Assembly: GCF_018613315.1 (NCBI RefSeq)
Contig: NZ_JAGGQL010000013.1
Coordinates: 1-61,880, forward strand
DNA from: Bacillus sp. ISL-37
GTDB taxonomy: Bacteria > Bacillota > Bacilli > Bacillales > Cytobacillaceae
Reading direction: 5' to 3'
DNA length: 61,880 nt
The notes beneath the pieces were generated by a model. That model saw nothing but the letters and a program-made list of their open reading frames with translations, ran no database searches and had not been told where the DNA came from. This document shows, one piece after another, positions 54,062-61,880 of the stretch (its first letter is position 1; each line of letters begins with the position of its first letter). Made by a program: the position numbers and the translations under genes.

Positions 54062-54331
54062 CTATATTTTTTCAGCATTGAGATTCTTTTTCATTTTAAC
54101 CCTAAGTGCAATATTCGCTGCTACCAGGAATGGAATGATTGATGCAATTGTAAATCCAAGCGCATAACCTGATATACTTTCATTTAAAACTCTATCGTTT
54201 ATGCTAAAGCCAAGAAATGTTATACCGATGCCATCCCCATCCACATGGTCAATGACCGACCAAAGCTCAATCCCTTTAATAAGGAACAAACCACTTATGA
54301 TCGACAGCAATATAACCCATAGCCATTTCAT
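54062..54331 (-). CDS. Small two-helix membrane protein, 89 aa
   Basis: An 89-residue protein with hydrophobic helices at about 3-25 (WLWVILLSIISGLFLIKGIELW) and 55-78 (GYALGFTIASIIPFLVAANIAL), joined by a loop containing DHVDGDGIGITFLG, and a basic tail. Family not recognised. Single gene with its own terminator. Confidence 0.6.
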   Translation of the reverse strand: MKWLWVILLSIISGLFLIKGIELWSVIDHVDGDGIGITFLGFSINDRVLNESISGYALGFTIASIIPFLVAANIALRVKMKKNLNAEKI

Positions 54332-54511
54332 ACGACCATACCTCCAATATCCCTAAACCCTTATACAAGTTCCAAGTTCAGGTGTATACACTATATTATA
54401 GGGAGATATGTTATTAATTAATATAAAGCTAGCGCAGTTGTAACAAAATGTTCATAATGATGTTCTTAATTTCGTCAAAAAGGTGTTAATTGTTTGCAAA
54501 ATTAAAAACAC

Positions 54512-55606
54512 TTAAAAAGAAAATTTGTTCTTCATCAATCTATCCAGCTGCAGAAATGCATTTTTCACGGCTGCTTTTGGAACTTCCTGATAACGGTCCC
54601 CAATACTCACTTCAAAATAACATGAAGATTCTCCAGTTGCCTTTAGGTGATTAATGAAGCCAACTCCCGTTTCGCGTATCACTTCTACCAAAATTGGTTC
54701 TATTTCCTCTTTAGAATGAGGAAAAAGGACATGAAACATGTTCGAAACTGGAATTTCCGGCAGTGTGGATACGTGATGACAAGAATTAAAGAAAACCGCA
54801 AGTTCCTTTGCATTTTCATAATACTCCGGCATTTTGTCAGATTTCTGATTGAAATAGTGGTCTGCTGAAATAATATATGGGTACAGGCTAATCAAATCGC
54901 CACCGTACCTTCTTTTCCAAACCTTTGATTCAGAGATGAACGTTTCCTCGCCGGCAAGAATTGCACCGGCAATCCCTCCAATTCCCTTGTAAAAAGAGAG
55001 GTAGACACTGTCAAAAAGCTCGCACACTTCCGATGCTGTCTTCTCATAAGAGGGCAGCACTTCCAGGAGCCTGGCTCCATCAAGGTGCAGCTTAATGCCA
55101 TTCTTTCGGCAATATTCTGAAATTCCTACTAGAGTTTCGTAGCTAGGCAGTTGCCCGCCTATTTCCCTTTGCGGCAATTCCAGCAATAGGCACGCAACCT
55201 CTTCCTCCATGGATACTACGTCATCAAGCTCGATAACACGTGTTTCGTCTGCAAGCAAAACTGTCTTGATATTATGTAATTCCTTTAACCCATCCTCCTC
55301 GTGAATTTCCAGGTGACTTAACGGATGGTATGCTACTTTTTGTTGTTCTTTTTTATCACACCAAATACGCATTGCGATTTGCTGGGCCATCGTTCCGCTC
55401 GGAAAGAAAACAGCCTTCTCCTTGCCAAGGAACGCTGCCAGTTTATCCTGAAAGGCTTCGATTACCTTTCCTGTTCCGTAAATATCACTATCCAGTTGTC
55501 CATCGATATTTTCAAAAGCATCCTTTAATACTTGAACGTTTCGTCTGCCATGGCCTGGCAATGGATATGTCGATTTATTAAAAACTTCCTGTAATGCACT
55601 AACCAT
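54512..55606 (-). CDS. Threonine-aldolase-like PLP enzyme
   Basis: A 364-residue pyridoxal-phosphate enzyme of the beta-eliminating lyase (low-specificity threonine aldolase) type. FFPSGTMAQQIAM, HPLSHLEIHEEDG, IKLHLDGARLLEV (Asp-Gly-Ala-Arg, near 178) and SVYLSFYKGIGGIAGAIL, with the PLP-binding Lys near 206, fit the family. It would split threonine or similar hydroxy amino acids to glycine and an aldehyde. It overlaps the upstream acetyltransferase by 8 bases. Confidence 0.82.
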   Translation of the reverse strand: MVSALQEVFNKSTYPLPGHGRRNVQVLKDAFENIDGQLDSDIYGTGKVIEAFQDKLAAFLGKEKAVFFPSGTMAQQIAMRIWCDKKEQQKVAYHPLSHLEIHEEDGLKELHNIKTVLLADETRVIELDDVVSMEEEVACLLLELPQREIGGQLPSYETLVGISEYCRKNGIKLHLDGARLLEVLPSYEKTASEVCELFDSVYLSFYKGIGGIAGAILAGEETFISESKVWKRRYGGDLISLYPYIISADHYFNQKSDKMPEYYENAKELAVFFNSCHHVSTLPEIPVSNMFHVLFPHSKEEIEPILVEVIRETGVGFINHLKATGESSCYFEVSIGDRYQEVPKAAVKNAFLQLDRLMKNKFSF

Positions 55607-56168
55607 TGTTAATCCCTCTATTCTGTTTATTGATCCGCCCCATCACTATCATATTATAGAAATTTCCATCAGAAAGCAGTTTGTCATCTTTCAGTATTCC
55701 CTCCACTTCAAATCCAAGCTTTTCATAGAGCCTCCGGGCATTTTCATTGGCCTCCATCACATTGAGAGTCATTTTTTTAATATCGTTTTCGTCTGCCCAG
55801 GAAATCGATTCTTGTAAAAGTTTTTTGCCGATACCATAACCCCAGAATTCTTTCAAAACACCTACCCCGAACTCTACCTTGTGCCTGAACCTCTTTAAGT
55901 CATTTCCAGCACACCTTGAAAACCCAATAAGTCTTCCATTCGTTTCTGCTACTAAAAATATGTTTCTGGCACTCTCACTGTCTGCATTTATAATAGATTG
56001 AAAACCCTGCGAATCAATGAATGCCTCTCCTGGTTCCCTGTCGAGATTTTCAGTTTCACCATCGATTTGCAGTCTTAATTCAGACAAAGCTTCTGCATCC
56101 GCTTCAACTGCAGACCGGATTGTATAATACAAACTTTTAATATTGTAATCCTTTTTACTTATCAACAT
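55599..56168 (-). CDS. GNAT family N-acetyltransferase
   Basis: A 189-residue GCN5-related acetyltransferase. GVGVLKEFWGYGIGKKLL (near 105-122) is the acetyl-CoA site and LNVMEANENARRLYEKLGFEVEG the typical C-terminal motif. Its last codons overlap the start of the threonine-aldolase-like gene, so they form one operon. Substrate unknown. Confidence 0.82.
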   Translation of the reverse strand: MLISKKDYNIKSLYYTIRSAVEADAEALSELRLQIDGETENLDREPGEAFIDSQGFQSIINADSESARNIFLVAETNGRLIGFSRCAGNDLKRFRHKVEFGVGVLKEFWGYGIGKKLLQESISWADENDIKKMTLNVMEANENARRLYEKLGFEVEGILKDDKLLSDGNFYNMIVMGRINKQNRGINNG

Positions 56169-56293
56169 ATATGTTCCTCCATAATATACCTTTTAGTTAA
56201 TTTTAGACATATAGAGTTAATCTGTATATAGAAGGAAAGTTCAAGACAGAGTGAACCTCGATTCTCAGAAATCAATGGGAAGCACGAGTAAAA

Positions 56294-56321
56294 AAGGATG
56301 GAATCCTGAGATTCCATCCTG
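56294..56321 (-). terminator. Terminator of the acyl-CoA synthetase gene
   Basis: AAGGATGGAATC/GATTCCATCCT with a CTGA loop and a T run on the minus strand. Confidence 0.88.
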
Positions 56322-56325
56322 ACTT

Positions 56326-57975
56326 TTATACTCTCTTTAGCTCTTCTACTGCTTCTATCGCCTGTTCTCTAAGCTTGAATTTTTGAATTTTCCCTGAAGC
56401 GGTCATTGGATAGCTTTCAGTGAACTCTAAATATCTTGGAATTTTGTGCTTCGAGATTTTTCCTTTGCAATATTCTTTGATTTCATCCGCTGTTGCAGAT
56501 TCTCCATCCTTTAAAATAATCCATGCCATGACTTCCTCTCCGTATACGCTGTCCGGGATTCCTACAACCTGGACATCAAGGACTTTCGGATGCCTGTAAA
56601 GAAATTCTTCGATTTCGCGTGGGTAGATATTTTCCCCGCCTCTGATGATCATATCCTTTAGTCTGCCGGTTACACGGCAATAGCCGTTTTCATCCATTAC
56701 TGCCAGGTCGCCAGTGTGGAGCCAGCCTTCTGCGTCAATCGCTTCCCTAGTTGCGTCAGGATTTTTATAATATCCGTCCATTACATGGTAGCCGCGTGTG
56801 CAAAGTTCACCCTGAACTCCTCTTGGAACTTCCTCCATTGTACCTGGCTTGACGATTTTTACCTCGACCTCAGGAAGGGCTTTTCCAACAGTTTCAACCC
56901 GCAGTTCGAGTGGATCGTTAGTCCTTGTCTGCGTTATAACAGGAGAGGATTCAGTTTGACCGTAAGCAATTGTTATTTCCTTAGCTCCCATTTTTTCATT
57001 TACTGCTTTCATCACTTCAATCGGGCAATTGGAACCAGCCATGATACCGGTCCTTAAGGAAGACAGGTCGTATTTTTCAAATTCCGGATCGTTCAGCTCG
57101 GCGATGAACATAGTTGGAACGCCGTGAAGCGCTGTACACTTTTCTTTTTCGACTGTCTCAAGAACTGCCTTTGGACTGAATTCCTGGACCGGCACCATTG
57201 TGGCGCCCACTGTGGCACAAGCCAGTGTCCCCATGACACAACCGAAGCAATGGAAAAATGGCACCGGAATACAAAGTCTGTCCTGATCCGTAAGTTTCAT
57301 TGCATTTGCAACATTATACGCGTTATTGACAATATTGCTGTGAGTCAGCATTACTCCCTTTGGGAATCCAGTCGTACCAGAAGTATACTGCATATTGATG
57401 ACTTCATTCTGCTCTAGAGTTGCCATTTGCTCGTCCAGTTCTTCTTCTGTCACATCATCAGCCATATCCAGAATATCCTGCCAGCTGTAAGTCCCCGGGA
57501 AACGTTTTTCTCCCATTACAATGACATTTTTCAAATATGGCAGCGTACTGCTTTCGAGCTTGCCTGGCTCGCTCGTTTTCAGCTCTGGAACAATCTCGTA
57601 CACCATGTCAATATAAGACGCGTCTTTAAATTGTTCCATTAATATAATCGTCGTCGAATCTGACTGCTTTAAAAGATATTCCAATTCCGCCGTCCGATAA
57701 TTTGTATTGACTGTTACAAGGACTGCCCCCATTTTCCCGGTGGCAAATTGGGATACTACCCATTCAGGAGTATTAGAAGACCAGGCAGCAATATGCTCAC
57801 CTTTTTTCACTCCCAGTTTCATCAATCCTCTGGCAGCTTTGCGGCATAACATATTGAACTCCCGGTAATTCATCCTCAGGTCACGGTCCGCATAAACAAC
57901 CGCTTCGTGTTCTGGGTATTTCTTGGCTTGAACCTCCAATAATTCACCTACAGTGTATGGCAGCAAATTCTCCAA
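56326..57975 (-). CDS. yngI: Acyl-CoA synthetase (AMP-forming), YngI-like
   Basis: A 549-residue adenylate-forming ligase activating fatty or short-branched acids with CoA. YTSGTTGFPKGVMLTH (P-loop, about 195-210), AYGQTESSPV (adenine site), GWLHTGDLAVMDENGY, RLKDMIIRGGENIYPREIEE and the C-terminal TASGKIQKFKLRE with the catalytic Lys are present. Same length as B. subtilis YngI. ATG behind TTAGGAGGTTAATAG. A cre-like CcpA site lies just upstream. Confidence 0.9.
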   Translation of the reverse strand: MENLLPYTVGELLEVQAKKYPEHEAVVYADRDLRMNYREFNMLCRKAARGLMKLGVKKGEHIAAWSSNTPEWVVSQFATGKMGAVLVTVNTNYRTAELEYLLKQSDSTTIILMEQFKDASYIDMVYEIVPELKTSEPGKLESSTLPYLKNVIVMGEKRFPGTYSWQDILDMADDVTEEELDEQMATLEQNEVINMQYTSGTTGFPKGVMLTHSNIVNNAYNVANAMKLTDQDRLCIPVPFFHCFGCVMGTLACATVGATMVPVQEFSPKAVLETVEKEKCTALHGVPTMFIAELNDPEFEKYDLSSLRTGIMAGSNCPIEVMKAVNEKMGAKEITIAYGQTESSPVITQTRTNDPLELRVETVGKALPEVEVKIVKPGTMEEVPRGVQGELCTRGYHVMDGYYKNPDATREAIDAEGWLHTGDLAVMDENGYCRVTGRLKDMIIRGGENIYPREIEEFLYRHPKVLDVQVVGIPDSVYGEEVMAWIILKDGESATADEIKEYCKGKISKHKIPRYLEFTESYPMTASGKIQKFKLREQAIEAVEELKRV

Positions 57976-58003
57976 TCTATTAACCTCCTAAATTAGTTAA
58001 ATA

Positions 58004-58017
58004 TGTAAGCGTTTACT
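58004..58017 (-). promoter_or_regulatory. Candidate cre (CcpA) site before yngI
   Basis: TGTAAGCGTTTACT differs little from the catabolite-responsive element consensus (TGTAAGCGTTAACA). It lies about 30-40 bases upstream of the start codon, a position suited to repression by glucose. Confidence 0.65.
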
Positions 58018-58092
58018 AATAACTATACCACCTTAGTTTGAATATTCAATATTTTTGGAATGTATTCCTCCCTTTTTCCTAAAAATATAAAA

Positions 58093-58114
58093 AAGCAGGG
58101 AAAATTCCCTGCTT
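58093..58114 (-). terminator. Terminator of the FAD protein gene
   Basis: AAGCAGGGAA/TTCCCTGCTT followed by T on the minus strand. Confidence 0.82.
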
Positions 58115-58119
58115 CATCC

Positions 58120-58689
58120 TTATTTGTCATGCCACATATAAGCTTTTCCGGTTTCTTTTGACACAATTGATATGCCTATAGAAGCGCCATGTCCCGCAGC
58201 AATGACGGATTGACTAGAAAGTCCCGCTAACAAGCTCGTGATATAAAGGTTAGGCAGTTTTGTAGTGCCATCCGGGTCAATGCCCAAAACCTTTTTAATT
58301 TTCCCGCTTGGTACCTTCTCATTTACTGCCAGTTCGAACCCAAGGCTTTCTAGCAACGAAGTATGAAGATTCGTGGCAATAACCAAATGCTTTGAAGCAA
58401 ACTCTTTACCGTCAGCCAAAATAACTGAATAGCCGTTATCATTCTTTTTGACAGTTTCCACGGCCCCCTCAATCCATTCAGTGCCTGCAGCGAAAGCCTG
58501 ATCTTTAATATTTTCGAGAAGTTCTGAACCGGTGATTTCTTTAATTCCCGGATAATTAAAAAGCTTTGAAACTTGTTTGATCTGGGATTTCCCTGAATCG
58601 ATGACTGCCGTCTTCAATCCGCCCTGGGAAGTGTAGATTGCTGCCGACCCACCTGAAATCCCGCCTCCAATCACTAATACATCTAGCAT
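58120..58689 (-). CDS. Small FAD/NAD(P)-binding oxidoreductase (thioredoxin-reductase-like fold)
   Basis: A 189-residue protein with the FAD-binding VLVIGGGISGGSAAIYTSQGG (5-25) and a second FAD contact, NLYITSLLAGL..SQSVIAAGHGASIGISI, near the end. It has the FAD domain of thioredoxin reductase but lacks the whole NADPH domain and the CxxC redox pair, giving 189 residues instead of about 310. Such proteins occur in Bacillus but function is unknown. ATG behind AGGAGGAGTATTAA. Confidence 0.75.
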   Translation of the reverse strand: MLDVLVIGGGISGGSAAIYTSQGGLKTAVIDSGKSQIKQVSKLFNYPGIKEITGSELLENIKDQAFAAGTEWIEGAVETVKKNDNGYSVILADGKEFASKHLVIATNLHTSLLESLGFELAVNEKVPSGKIKKVLGIDPDGTTKLPNLYITSLLAGLSSQSVIAAGHGASIGISIVSKETGKAYMWHDK

Positions 58690-58783
58690 TTAATACTCCT
58701 CCTGATTATGTAGCCTCCCTTCTAACTAAAAAGGGAGGTTATTTTACGAAAATTGCTATTAAAATAATTTAGAAAGCAAATAA

Positions 58784-58806
58784 ATGACTCCTGCCAGGAG
58801 CCATAC
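58784..58806 (-). terminator. Weak hairpin after the small Sec candidate
   Basis: GGCTCCT/AGGAGTC with a GGC loop, then ATTTATTT on the minus strand. Confidence 0.55.
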
Positions 58807-58818
58807 GTACGTGGCCGG

Positions 58819-58929
58819 TCATATAGGGGGAAAGCTGGAAAACTTTCCTTTTTCCTCTTCGCCTGTACGCTTTGGTCCGATGCCTCAGGACCCGCCTGCA
58901 CAATGGTTGTTTTTCTTATTCTCTTCCAA
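58819..58929 (-). CDS. Possible tiny selenoprotein (in-frame UGA)
   Basis: A TTG start lies 7 bases after GAGG (GAGGTGAGAAT). Reading gives MEENKKNNHCAGGS, then UGA (58885-58887), then GIGPKRTGEEEKGKFSSFPPI and a stop: 36 residues if UGA is Sec. The mix of Gly, Cys and a UGA six residues after Cys10... (C-x4-U) would be a redox or metal site. Support is the ribosome-binding site, a sensible downstream peptide, and the Sec formate dehydrogenase in this window. Against it: no clear SECIS hairpin after the UGA. It could instead be a 14-residue peptide or a broken Cys-protein gene. Confidence 0.35.
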
Positions 58930-59005
58930 ATTCTCACCTCACAAGCATTTACGAGCACACCGGTAACGATAAAAAGAGGAAAGCACTGCTCTCCTCTTTT
59001 GTTTT

Positions 59006-60139
59006 TTAGTGAGTGTGGTGCACAGCGCAGCGGTTAGGGCCGATTTCAAGCTCCATCGCTTCTTCTGCTGTCACTTCTTTAACCCCGCGGTTAATCGCAA
59101 CAATATCTTCAAAATTTGGTGGTGTTTCGCTGGATGCTGATTGTGCTACATGGTCGACAAACTCTTCAACTGTTTTGCCTTCCATGATTTCATTTTGCTT
59201 GCGGATCAAACCTAACTGGCTTCCAATGAAACCTTCTGCATTTACTTCGTCATCAAATGCGGCATAGTGGCCTGGCAATACAATAACGTCATCCGCAATT
59301 TGGGATACTTTGCTGTAGACTGTTTCATACAGGTCTTTTGCCCACTCAGCAGCTTTTCCGCCTAAATCAGGACGGCCAAGACCATTAACAAAAATAGTGT
59401 CTCCTGAGAATAAAAGTTTATTATTCACAAAGAACGAAACACTTCCAGGGGTATGCCCAGGCGTCTTAACAGCCAAAACTTCAAGAGTAATGTTCTCAAA
59501 TTCAATTTTATCATGCTGCTCCAGCGCTTCAAAGTCAAATACTGCGCCTTCACTCTTCATCAAATAATATTTTGCTCCAGTATTATCAGCTAGTTGCTTG
59601 CCTCCGGACAAGTGGTCAGCATGCAAATGTGAATCCACAATATGAGTGATTTTTACATTTTCCTTCTCAGCAATTGCAGTGTAACGGTCTGTAAACCTTG
59701 AAGGGTCAACTACAAGTGCCTCGTTTTCAGATAGGACCATGTAAGAAAGGCAGCCTTTGCCGACACGGATAAACTGAAGTACTTTAATTTTGTCATCTTT
59801 AAATACTTCAACTGGATATAAATATTCGCTCCATGACTTCATTCCGCCAGAAAGATAAGAAACATCAAATCCTGCATCAGCAAGCATTTCAGCCACCATA
59901 ACAGAAGAGCCTTCTTTAGCACAAATCACTACGATGTCTTTATCCTTCGGAAGCTGATCAACCACTTCATCTACACCATCGATTAAGTCGAAGTAAGGGA
60001 TATTGAGATATTCAATATTTTCACCTTCAACCTTCCAATCTTCAAAATCCTTAACATTCCTTACGTCAAAAATAAAAAACTCTTTCTTTTCTACTACCCA
60101 TTCATTCAATTTTTCAGCAGTAATAGCTTGCATTCCCAT
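59006..60139 (-). CDS. Rhodanese-metallo-beta-lactamase fusion (sulfur/persulfide enzyme)
   Basis: A 377-residue fusion. Residues 1-100 are a rhodanese-like domain with active-site Cys in VVICAKEGSS (near 74); residues 110-377 are an MBL-fold persulfide-dioxygenase-like domain with HLHADHLSGG (metal ligands near 168-173), GHTPGSVSFF, FSGDTIF and LPGHYAAF. Persulfide dioxygenase linked to sulfurtransferase detoxifies sulfide. Compared with CstB the order is reversed (rhodanese first). ATG follows GGGAGGAATTATA. A CsoR/CstR-like operator precedes it. Confidence 0.85.
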   Translation of the reverse strand: MGMQAITAEKLNEWVVEKKEFFIFDVRNVKDFEDWKVEGENIEYLNIPYFDLIDGVDEVVDQLPKDKDIVVICAKEGSSVMVAEMLADAGFDVSYLSGGMKSWSEYLYPVEVFKDDKIKVLQFIRVGKGCLSYMVLSENEALVVDPSRFTDRYTAIAEKENVKITHIVDSHLHADHLSGGKQLADNTGAKYYLMKSEGAVFDFEALEQHDKIEFENITLEVLAVKTPGHTPGSVSFFVNNKLLFSGDTIFVNGLGRPDLGGKAAEWAKDLYETVYSKVSQIADDVIVLPGHYAAFDDEVNAEGFIGSQLGLIRKQNEIMEGKTVEEFVDHVAQSASSETPPNFEDIVAINRGVKEVTAEEAMELEIGPNRCAVHHTH

Positions 60140-60194
60140 TATAATTCCTCCCAGTGTAAATAAATGATTAAGTCGAGTATCAAATCCCCACCTA

Positions 60195-60210
60195 ATACCC
60201 TTATGGGTAT
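60195..60210 (-). promoter_or_regulatory. Candidate CsoR/CstR operator
   Basis: Perfect palindrome ATACCC-TTAT-GGGTAT, 56 bases upstream of the rhodanese-MBL start. It resembles operators of persulfide-sensing CstR and copper-sensing CsoR; given the gene, CstR is the better guess. Confidence 0.65.
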
Positions 60211-60423
60211 ATATTATTATTTCGAATAATAAAATGCAAGCTTTTTTTGTTTAATAATGTGACTATGATGTTTTGGCTTTTTCACCGGCTTCCAAAACAA
60301 GAAAATATTTCTAATAAAAAATGTTCATAATGGGTTTTCAAATCTTTAATAAACCTTTACAATGAATGAAACTATACATTATAGTTTGAAAATTCAATCC
60401 ATTCTTACCGAGGAGGAATGCAA

Positions 60424-60558
60424 ATGAAAATTATGAGCAATGAACAGTTGGTGGTCTCGTATCGTGATGCATTAAAGTCGGAAAGTGATAAAGAATGGGC
60501 AAAAGTTTTAAAAACAGAAATATCCAAAAGAGGACTAAGGCCGTTTAAAAACCGTTAA
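60424..60558 (+). CDS. Sda-like small protein
   Basis: A 44-residue protein from ATG at 60424, seven bases after GAGGAGG. The pattern MSNEQLVVSYRDAL..EWAKVLKTEISKRGL fits a helical hairpin and resembles Sda (L-S-D-E-L-L-I-E-S-Y-x-K-A, EIxRRxL), the inhibitor of sporulation histidine kinases, from which it is diverged. The link to Sda is a family-pattern guess. Confidence 0.55.
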   Translation: MKIMSNEQLVVSYRDALKSESDKEWAKVLKTEISKRGLRPFKNR

Positions 60559-60595
60559 TCAGAAACAAGAAAAACATTTGTACCCTGGTGACATA

Positions 60596-60634
60596 GCCGC
60601 TTGCTGCCGATTGGCAGTTGAGCGGTTTTTTGTT
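60596..60634 (+). terminator. Terminator after the Sda-like gene
   Basis: CCGCTTGCTGCC/GGCAGTTGAGCGG with a GATT loop and TTTTTTG. The remaining sequence to 60852 has no supported gene. Confidence 0.88.
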
Positions 60635-60852
60635 TTTTTGCAAATTAGAGTTTGTCCGATGATCCGGGGAATATTTAAGCCGCTTGGTTGCCCTTTTAGC
60701 ATTTGAGCAGTTTGTTGGTGAAAAAGTTAATCAGCTTTGCGCCACATTTGCTGTTAATCGGCTTTAACATTACACGGTGAAAAGTTAACAAAAAATTCAC
60801 AAATCAGATTGTGAGTTTAGCTTAAAATTAGCTTATAGAAAGGAAGTGGACC

Positions 60853-61761
60853 ATGCTACTAAAAGCACGCACTGAGCCAATGGAATTAATCGCATTACGG
60901 CATTTAAACAGACGAATGGAGTTATCATCCCAGGAAAAGTTCCAGCTTTGGACTATGGAAAAGGGTTTTATTGGAGAAGTCTTATTTGACAAGATGACCG
61001 AAAATCTAGCCGAAGAAAGGTATATCATTGACGATCTCCTGCTTAAAGTGAATAATTCCTTTTTTCAACTCGATAAAGTAATCATTGCGCAGGATGGAAT
61101 TTATCTGATTGATGTCAAATATCACGAAGGCGATTACTATCTCGAAGGAGACAAATTATATTCTGTCCGCAGTAGTCGAGAATATAAAAACCCCGTCATT
61201 CAATTAACACGAAGCGAAACCCTTTTCCGGCAGCTCCTACAAAACCTCAAGATGAATCACCTAGTCCGTGCCTCCGTCATTTTCAACAATCCTGAGTTCA
61301 CCCTATACCATGCCCCAATGGATCAACCGATCATTCTACCAACACAAGTTAATCGGTTCCTAAAAGACTTAAACATTACTCCCTCCAAATTGGATGAAAG
61401 CCACAAGAAACTCGCTCAAGCTTTGCTTTCACTGCACCAGGTTAAAAATCCATTCGCCACTCTGCCTGACTACCAATATGATCAACTGGAAAAAGGGATG
61501 CATTGCTCGGAATGCGGGTCTTTGAATACCGAAATCGGTGATTACGACCTCGTTTGCGGTAAGTGCGGGTTACACGAAAGGGTAGAAAAAGCAATCGTGC
61601 GGCACATAGAGGAAATCAAAGTGCTGTTTCCTGGTAAGAAGATCACTACGCAGACCGTTTATGATTGGTGTAATGGGAAGGTTAGTAGGAGGACGTTTTT
61701 GAGGGTGTTGAAGAAACATTATGTTTTAGTAGGAAGGACTAGTGATACTTATTATGAGTAA
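60853..61761 (+). CDS. NERD domain protein with C-terminal zinc ribbon
   Basis: A 302-residue protein of the nuclease-related (NERD) group. GEVLFDKMTENL, LLLKVNNSFFQLDKVIIAQDGIYLIDVKYHEGDYY (about 62-96, with catalytic-type Asp and Lys) form the NERD core; residues 215-237 hold CSECG..CGKCG, a zinc ribbon. The C-terminus is helix-rich. Function is unknown; NERD proteins may cut nucleic acid. ATG after AAGGAAGTGGACC. Confidence 0.8.
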   Translation: MLLKARTEPMELIALRHLNRRMELSSQEKFQLWTMEKGFIGEVLFDKMTENLAEERYIIDDLLLKVNNSFFQLDKVIIAQDGIYLIDVKYHEGDYYLEGDKLYSVRSSREYKNPVIQLTRSETLFRQLLQNLKMNHLVRASVIFNNPEFTLYHAPMDQPIILPTQVNRFLKDLNITPSKLDESHKKLAQALLSLHQVKNPFATLPDYQYDQLEKGMHCSECGSLNTEIGDYDLVCGKCGLHERVEKAIVRHIEEIKVLFPGKKITTQTVYDWCNGKVSRRTFLRVLKKHYVLVGRTSDTYYE

Positions 61762-61765
61762 GCTA

Positions 61766-61880
61766 GACTGTCAAGGTGATTTTGCATGTTAAACCTGGCT
61801 TAAGTTGGGATTTCTTTTGACAGCTTTTCTTTTCCCCGCTGAAGCTGTCTTAAGTTAGACTTTCTTTTGACAGCTTTTCT
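61766..61880. repeat. AAGCTGTC/GACAGCTT repeats at the window end
   Basis: TTTTGACAGCTTTTCT occurs at 61815 and 61865, 50 bases apart, with GAAGCTGTC between them. It is the same hairpin type as the array at 46822-47045 and probably continues past the window end. Confidence 0.7.

Noticed and set aside
58722-58958. A 78-residue protein on the minus strand covering the small Sec candidate
   Set aside because: It has no ribosome-binding site and no recognisable motif; the other frame has a good site and a better start.

Overview
The window looks like chromosomal DNA of a low-GC, spore-forming, facultatively anaerobic Bacillaceae (Bacillus/Mesobacillus-like). This rests on B. subtilis-type genes (ykoFEDC, yteA, yocH, csgA, nrnB, fnr, yidC2, modAB, yngI), strong AGGAGG ribosome-binding sites with GTG/TTG starts, spore genes, and many short intergenic hairpin repeats. 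No rRNA, tRNA, prophage, intact insertion sequence or CRISPR array was seen. Names come from reading motifs and remembered family sequences; no database search was run.

Layout. 0-3 kb: uracil-DNA glycosylase and small unknown genes. 3-7 kb: a TPP riboswitch and the ykoFEDC thiamine/HMP uptake operon. 7-15 kb: membrane-bound dihaem cytochrome c, ferritin-like protein, methyltransferase, Zn alcohol dehydrogenase, csgA pair, YihY, YteA, a coiled-coil protein and a LysM-3D cell-wall protein. 15-20 kb: a formate dehydrogenase with an in-frame UGA at the selenocysteine site plus a SECIS-like hairpin, then a two-PAS histidine kinase. 20.3-21.0 kb: a gene-free block that looks like a large structured RNA on the minus strand with its own promoter and terminator. 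21-34 kb: SplA-like protein, methyltransferase, MFS transporter, formate/nitrite channel, MutS2-like ATPase, Fnr, CidA/CidB, SCO protein, ABC-F. 34-46 kb: modAB, alkaline phosphatase, D,D-carboxypeptidase, NrnB, cupredoxin, pflB-pflA. 46-52 kb: CcdA-like protein, a MifM-like leader ORF before yidC2, an antibiotic-resistance-type ABC-F with an attenuator leader, two FluC proteins. 52-61.9 kb: acetyltransferases, SRAP protein, threonine-aldolase-like enzyme, acyl-CoA synthetase, FAD protein, a possible tiny selenoprotein, rhodanese-MBL sulfur protein, Sda-like peptide, NERD protein.

How genes fit together. Formate metabolism is spread over the window: pyruvate formate-lyase and its activase make formate, a FocA/NirC-type channel can move it, the Sec-containing formate dehydrogenase can oxidise it, ModAB supplies molybdate for its cofactor, and Fnr is the likely oxygen sensor. 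Candidate Rex/Fnr sites precede pflB and the channel. The rhodanese-MBL protein with a CsoR/CstR-type operator and a TsdA-like cytochrome hint at reduced-sulfur handling.

Most unusual points: (1) the UGA-containing formate dehydrogenase; (2) the roughly 650-nt RNA candidate; (3) a 95-codon leader ORF whose 3' end forms a hairpin hiding the yidC2 ribosome-binding site; (4) an ABC-F leader with a five-residue ORF inside a switchable stem; (5) several intergenic tandem arrays of unrelated sequence sharing a 52-53 bp period, about five helical turns; (6) a 117-bp repeat with compensatory stem changes, a remnant of which forms the end of a transporter gene.
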